Assembly (NCBI GenBank): GCA_023439505.1
Contig: JAEXNR010000002.1
Span: forward strand, 1 to 64,000
Source: Bacillota bacterium
Lineage (GTDB): Bacteria > Bacillota > Clostridia > Lachnospirales > Lachnospiraceae
DNA: 64,000 nt
Reading direction: 5' to 3'
The notes under the pieces were generated by a model. The model did not search any database. It was not told the origin of the DNA and saw only the letters and a program-made list of their open reading frames with translations. This document shows positions 60,697-64,000 of the stretch, in pieces. A program made the translations under genes and the position numbers. Position 1 is the stretch's first letter, and each line of letters starts with the position of its first letter.

Positions 60697-60795
60697 ATGT
60701 ATGGGCAATAGGAGAATTTAAGGAAGAGGTTATTCAAACCCCGAATACAAAGGGAATGATGTAACTATAGAAATTGAGAGAAGGAGGTGAAAGAT

Positions 60796-60984
60796 ATGAT
60801 GAAAAAGATGTTACATAAGTCACATAATTCCGGCATGCTTGGTACGTTTTATGATTTGAATAGTAGCTGTGGCTGTGGTTCCTGTACCTGCGGAGGCTGT
60901 ACTTCCGCAAATCTGGGATATGGTAATAATTCAGCTTCTACGGAATCCGGTTATAGAAGCGGATATAGCGCTGCCACTTCCTAA
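60796..60984 (+). CDS. Cys-rich ribosomal peptide precursor (CLI_3235-like)
   Basis: A 62-residue peptide. ATG 60796 lies 8 bases after AAGGAGG; a GTG at 60787 overlaps that site. Residues 1-22 are a Lys/His-rich leader (MMKKMLHKSHNSGMLGTFYD). The core holds five cysteines at 25, 27, 30, 32 and 35 (CGCGSCTCGGC) and a Gly/Ser/Tyr/Asn-rich tail (GYGNN, SGYRSGYSAATS). A short Cys-dense peptide directly before a radical SAM/SPASM gene matches the clostridial CLI_3235-type bacteriocin precursors described bioinformatically. The mature product and its activity are unknown. Confidence 0.75.
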   Translation: MMKKMLHKSHNSGMLGTFYDLNSSCGCGSCTCGGCTSANLGYGNNSASTESGYRSGYSAATS

Positions 60985-60994
60985 AATGTGACGG

Positions 60995-61027
60995 ATGAAG
61001 AGGGAGTGTAGGACATTCCCTCTTCAT
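60995..61027 (+). promoter_or_regulatory. Strong hairpin between precursor and maturase genes
   Basis: ATGAAGAGGGA pairs perfectly with TCCCTCTTCAT over an 11-nt loop, without a T run. It probably protects the precursor mRNA or limits read-through, so that precursor exceeds enzyme. Confidence 0.6.
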
Positions 61028-61167
61028 GAGGATGAAAAACCATTACCATCAACAGTTCCGGGAATCTGTCCTCCCATTAGTTTTGACTTGTGAGGGAGAA
61101 AAGTTAAACTATGAGCCGGGAATGGAAGACATCATGGCCAGGAAGCAGCAAATGGGGAGATTAAAAT

Positions 61168-62562
61168 ATGATCTATAAGATATTTAAGGCAAACGAACGT
61201 AATTATTTATATGATCGTCAGGAGAACCGTATTGTTCCGATTGATGAAGCGGATTACAGGTGCTTTTGCGAGTTGGAAGAAGGGATCAACAGCGAAGAGA
61301 ATGAAACTGTTTTAAAAAAATTTCAAAGGTATGGACTTTGTAAGGAGAATGAATTGGTGGAAATCGAACATCCCTTCACATCCAGCCTGGAGTTTTATCT
61401 GAGGGAGAGGATCGAGCAAATTACACTTCAGGTCACACAAAGTTGTAACCTGAGATGTGATTATTGTACCTATTCCGGGAACTATAACAACCGGACACAC
61501 ACAATGAAGAGAATGAGCTTAGAAACGGCATGTAGGGCAATTGATTTTCTTGTCAAACATTCCAGATGTACGAAGCGATGTATTGTAGGGTTTTATGGTG
61601 GGGAGCCGCTATTAGAAATTAATCTTATCCGAAAGGTGATCAATTATATAGAGTCTGAGTATTCTCAGAAGCAATTTGCATACGCTATGACTACCAATGG
61701 AACGTTGCTCACAGATGAAATGGTAGATTATCTGGTGGAAAAGGATATTCTCCTAACCATCAGTATCGATGGTCCCCGGGACATTCATGATTTAAACCGT
61801 TGCTTTGAAAATGGAAGAGGTTCGTTTGATATCGTAATCCACAATTTATCAAGAATGAAAGAACGATATCCGCAATACTATCAAAAGTGCACCACAAATA
61901 CAGTTTTGAGCCCAAATCAGGAATATGATTGTGTCAGAAACTTTTTCGTGGAAGAGGATGTGATGAAGAATATTACCTCCAAGCTCTCATTCCTCAGTGA
62001 TGCGTCTACGAACCGGGCATTTCATTATGAAGAGAATGTAATAATAGAACAACGAAAAGAGGAACTGAAGCAGATGCTGTATATGCTGGGGGAGATTGAT
62101 GACAGTTCTATTCACATGTTGTTCGGGAACTATGGGCATGAGGTTCATCGTAAGTATGTCTCACTGCATATGGGATGTTTACATGCAAAAAAGGGACATC
62201 CAAGTGGACCCTGCATAGCAGGGGGGAAGAAAACCTTTATTGATGCAGACGGTAATATTTATCCCTGTGAAAAGGTACCGGAATGTGAGGAGATGATGCT
62301 GGGAACCATTGATACCGGTGTTTCCGTGGAAAAGGCAAATCAAATGATGAACATTGCCCGGATTACCAAAAAACAGTGTATCAATTGCTGGGCATTTATT
62401 TTCTGTACCTCCTGTGTGGTGGCATCCATAGATGAAAACGGAATTTCGGCAGAAAGACGACTTAGTAAATGCTACGGGGAGAAAAAGGGCGCATTGGAAT
62501 TTCTCAAGAATATCGTACGCCTTCAGGAGTATGGCTATAAATTTGAGAAAGTCAAGGAATGA
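61168..62562 (+). CDS. Radical SAM/SPASM peptide maturase
   Basis: A 464-residue enzyme. The radical SAM cluster is Cys93, Cys97 and Cys100 in SCNLRCDYCTYSG; FYGGEPLLE is the SAM-binding GGE motif. The C-terminal SPASM region has cysteines for auxiliary clusters: GPCIAGGKKTFIDADGNIYP, PCEKVPEC and QCINCWAFIFCTSC. The N-terminal 80 residues look like a leader-recognition domain. In such clusters the enzyme usually makes thioether links from Cys to an alpha carbon. It lies 183 bp after the precursor and overlaps the following frame. Placement in the CLI_3235-associated class rests on gene order. Confidence 0.85.
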   Translation: MIYKIFKANERNYLYDRQENRIVPIDEADYRCFCELEEGINSEENETVLKKFQRYGLCKENELVEIEHPFTSSLEFYLRERIEQITLQVTQSCNLRCDYCTYSGNYNNRTHTMKRMSLETACRAIDFLVKHSRCTKRCIVGFYGGEPLLEINLIRKVINYIESEYSQKQFAYAMTTNGTLLTDEMVDYLVEKDILLTISIDGPRDIHDLNRCFENGRGSFDIVIHNLSRMKERYPQYYQKCTTNTVLSPNQEYDCVRNFFVEEDVMKNITSKLSFLSDASTNRAFHYEENVIIEQRKEELKQMLYMLGEIDDSSIHMLFGNYGHEVHRKYVSLHMGCLHAKKGHPSGPCIAGGKKTFIDADGNIYPCEKVPECEEMMLGTIDTGVSVEKANQMMNIARITKKQCINCWAFIFCTSCVVASIDENGISAERRLSKCYGEKKGALEFLKNIVRLQEYGYKFEKVKE

Positions 62563-62651
62563 GTGAAAAGCACGTAAAGATGCGGGACGATATACTGAAA
62601 AACAGAATAAAGCGGGGAAGAGAGAACAGGATAAATGAGGGGAGGAAGGAT

Positions 62652-63713
62652 ATGAGCAGCCTATTGGTCTATCCGTTTTGCAGAGAGTTTAGTGAGTTCG
62701 CCAGATGTCTGGGTCTATTAAAAGAATATACCGAAGTCATACCGGTGACGCCCAGGGGGCTTGGAATGGAGGGGGAGGATGTTGGTGTCTGTGACGGAGG
62801 AAAGAATCTGGGAATTAAGATATCGAGTGATTTTGATACCGGGATAAAAAAAGCAGATGCAGTGTTTTTTGGGTACAGAGCAACCAACAGGAACAGTTAT
62901 CGCGAGAAGATTAAGACAGCGGTTAATTTAGAGAAGAGAGTATATGTTACAAGAGAATTAATGGATTTTCTGGGGGAAGAGGAAGAATTCCGGACGGTTG
63001 AGGTACTGGATTATGCGGAGACCTCTGTGGAAGAGGAGGAGCAAAAGGGTCTCCTGCCAATTCCTGTGCCCGTTATTATGGTGCTTGGAATCGGGGATCT
63101 GTGTGATAAATTCAACATTCAATTGAAATTGGGAGATTATTTCTCTCGACAGGGTTATCGGGTAATGAATTGTACGACCAAGAGTTTTGGTACACTTTTT
63201 GGTATGGAACCCCTGCCCCGCTTTTTGTTTGGACCGTTGGAGAACCATGTGAAAATAAGGCGGTTCAACTCCTATCTATATGACAGGGTGATAAAAGAAA
63301 ATCCTGAGTTGGTCATTATTGGAGTGCCCGGGGGAATTATGCAGGTCAATCCGTACAGATTTCGTGAATTTGGTGAACTGGCATTTGTTATCAGTAACGC
63401 GGTAAAAGCAGATATCAGTATTCTCAGTCTGTATAAGCAGGAATATACCAGCGATTTTATGGATCATATGAGAAATATCTGCAGATATAAATTGAATTTT
63501 CCGGTGAACTATATTAACGTGGCCAATACGGATTTTTTCATATCGCCGGAAGACAGAGAATGCCAGTACACGACGGTCCGGTCATCGCATATTTTAGATC
63601 GGATCATAAAAGAATTCGTATATGAGGAGGCATTCCTCTTTCATTCATTAGACGATGACAGTATGACAGAAGCCTGTGATAGAATGCTGTGTGAACTGGA
63701 AGAAAATCGATAA
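62652..63713 (+). CDS. Peptide maturation system protein, TIGR04066-like
   Basis: A 353-residue protein. ATG 62652 is preferred because GGGGAGGAAGG lies just upstream and the product begins MSSLLVYPFCREFSEFARC; an in-frame ATG at 62559 overlaps the maturase stop and may be an alternative. It shows a Rossmann-like stretch (PVIMVLGIGDLCDKFNIQLK) and LVIIGVPGGIMQVNPYRFRE. The opening LLVYPF and the order after a radical SAM gene match the TIGR04066 family, whose biochemical role is not established. No membrane segments. Confidence 0.7.
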   Translation: MSSLLVYPFCREFSEFARCLGLLKEYTEVIPVTPRGLGMEGEDVGVCDGGKNLGIKISSDFDTGIKKADAVFFGYRATNRNSYREKIKTAVNLEKRVYVTRELMDFLGEEEEFRTVEVLDYAETSVEEEEQKGLLPIPVPVIMVLGIGDLCDKFNIQLKLGDYFSRQGYRVMNCTTKSFGTLFGMEPLPRFLFGPLENHVKIRRFNSYLYDRVIKENPELVIIGVPGGIMQVNPYRFREFGELAFVISNAVKADISILSLYKQEYTSDFMDHMRNICRYKLNFPVNYINVANTDFFISPEDRECQYTTVRSSHILDRIIKEFVYEEAFLFHSLDDDSMTEACDRMLCELEENR

Positions 63714-63750
63714 AAATTGCTTTGTAATGAGAAGGAAAAGGGGGAGCGCT

Positions 63751-64000
63751 ATGAATCAACGGGAAGAAAAAATAGCAGATTTACTCGCTATCTTAAATAA
63801 TGTGAAACAATGTGAGATCAGTGATTATGACAAAAGTCTGTTTGGTCATACCTATGATTTTACATCCGGTGATATGCTGGAGGTCTGTATGGCTTTGCAG
63901 AGAAAATATAAGGTGAGTTTGAGTCGGTTTATGAACCTGGTGGAGGAATACACCATTAATAACATGGCAGATGCGTTATGCACACTTTTGTTGGCAGGGG
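63751..64000 (+). CDS. Acyl-carrier-related protein of the peptide cluster (partial)
   Basis: ATG 63751, behind AAGGGGGAGCGCT, opens a frame running off the window after 83 codons: MNQREEKIADLLAILNNVKQ, FTSGDMLEVCMALQRKYKVS, LVEEYTINNMADALC. The helix pattern resembles acyl carrier proteins, but the position where phosphopantetheine would attach reads FTSGDML rather than GxDSL, so the Ser may be absent or displaced. It fits the acyl-carrier-related component (TIGR04069 type) reported with TIGR04066 in clostridial peptide clusters. The 3' end, and probably an exporter, lies beyond the edge. Confidence 0.65.
   Translation, partial: MNQREEKIADLLAILNNVKQCEISDYDKSLFGHTYDFTSGDMLEVCMALQRKYKVSLSRFMNLVEEYTINNMADALCTLLLAG

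Larger units (their letters stand above)
60474..60795. other. Intergenic region before the peptide cluster
   Basis: Holds the terminator of the preceding operon (60517-60568) and the promoter of the peptide cluster (60668-60696). The rest is AT-rich without a gene. Confidence 0.7.

Overview
The window reads as a chromosomal segment of a low-G+C Firmicute, most likely a Lachnospiraceae / Clostridium cluster XIVa type anaerobe. Reasons: strong AGGAGG ribosome binding sites, many AraC and LacI regulators beside glycoside hydrolases, an rpsF-ssb-rpsR operon, a c-di-GMP-I riboswitch, and a clostridial-type Cys-rich peptide maturation cluster. The assignment is inferred from gene content; no 16S gene or tRNA was seen.

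Layout. 1-1.2 kb: end of a mobile element (C-terminus of a peptidoglycan-binding lysin, wreck of a large serine recombinase). 1.3-6.4 kb: a secreted beta-helix protein, a fragment resembling a TIR-like (ThsB/MTH538-type) protein, a metallophosphoesterase lipoprotein and a small Cys protein. 6.4-8.4 kb: a decayed bacteriocin-like locus with a truncated LytTR-type regulator, three intact tandem genes joining a double-glycine leader to a zinc-ribbon core, a fourth copy broken by an internal deletion, a remnant that looks like the start of a radical SAM maturase, and a transposase-like scrap. 8.4-20.4 kb: alpha-glucan utilisation (SGNH hydrolase, LacI repressor with three near-identical operators, GH13, ABC importer, two GH31). 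20.6-23.3 kb: a c-di-GMP enzyme with an extracellular ligand domain. 23.5-31 kb: a beta-glycoside locus (GH2, GPH symporter, AraC) facing a large AraC regulator with a GH39-like tail.

31-38.6 kb: a saccharopine-dehydrogenase-family enzyme, a P-II protein, a spermidine/putrescine-type ABC importer and an amidohydrolase, probably for uptake and breakdown of an amine or amino-acid derivative. 38.7-39.9 kb: a PadR repressor overlapping a HAAS-domain/signal-peptidase fusion. 40.2-43.4 kb: XRE regulator plus a PLDc_N / ABC-ATPase / permease set like yxlEFG. 43.5-46.2 kb: housekeeping genes (inorganic pyrophosphatase, rpsF-ssb-rpsR). 46.2-49.4 kb: an AT-rich insertion carrying a BspA-like secreted protein and a ParE-type toxin-antitoxin pair with a frameshifted toxin; it is bounded by a duplicated 3' end of rpsR. 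49.7-53.1 kb: MarR with twin operators facing a ferredoxin, then a c-di-GMP riboswitch ahead of a chemoreceptor. 53.2-60.5 kb: HPr, a SorC regulator, an Fe-alcohol dehydrogenase, an aldolase, a zinc alcohol dehydrogenase, an APC permease and a second RibF.

60.6-64 kb (running off the edge): a ribosomal peptide cluster with a Cys-rich precursor, a radical SAM/SPASM enzyme, a TIGR04066-like peptide maturation protein and an acyl-carrier-related protein. The two best candidates for little-described biology are this cluster and the tandem leader/zinc-ribbon family at 6.9-8.0 kb. Both are peptide systems judged from sequence pattern and remembered family architecture; no database search was possible.
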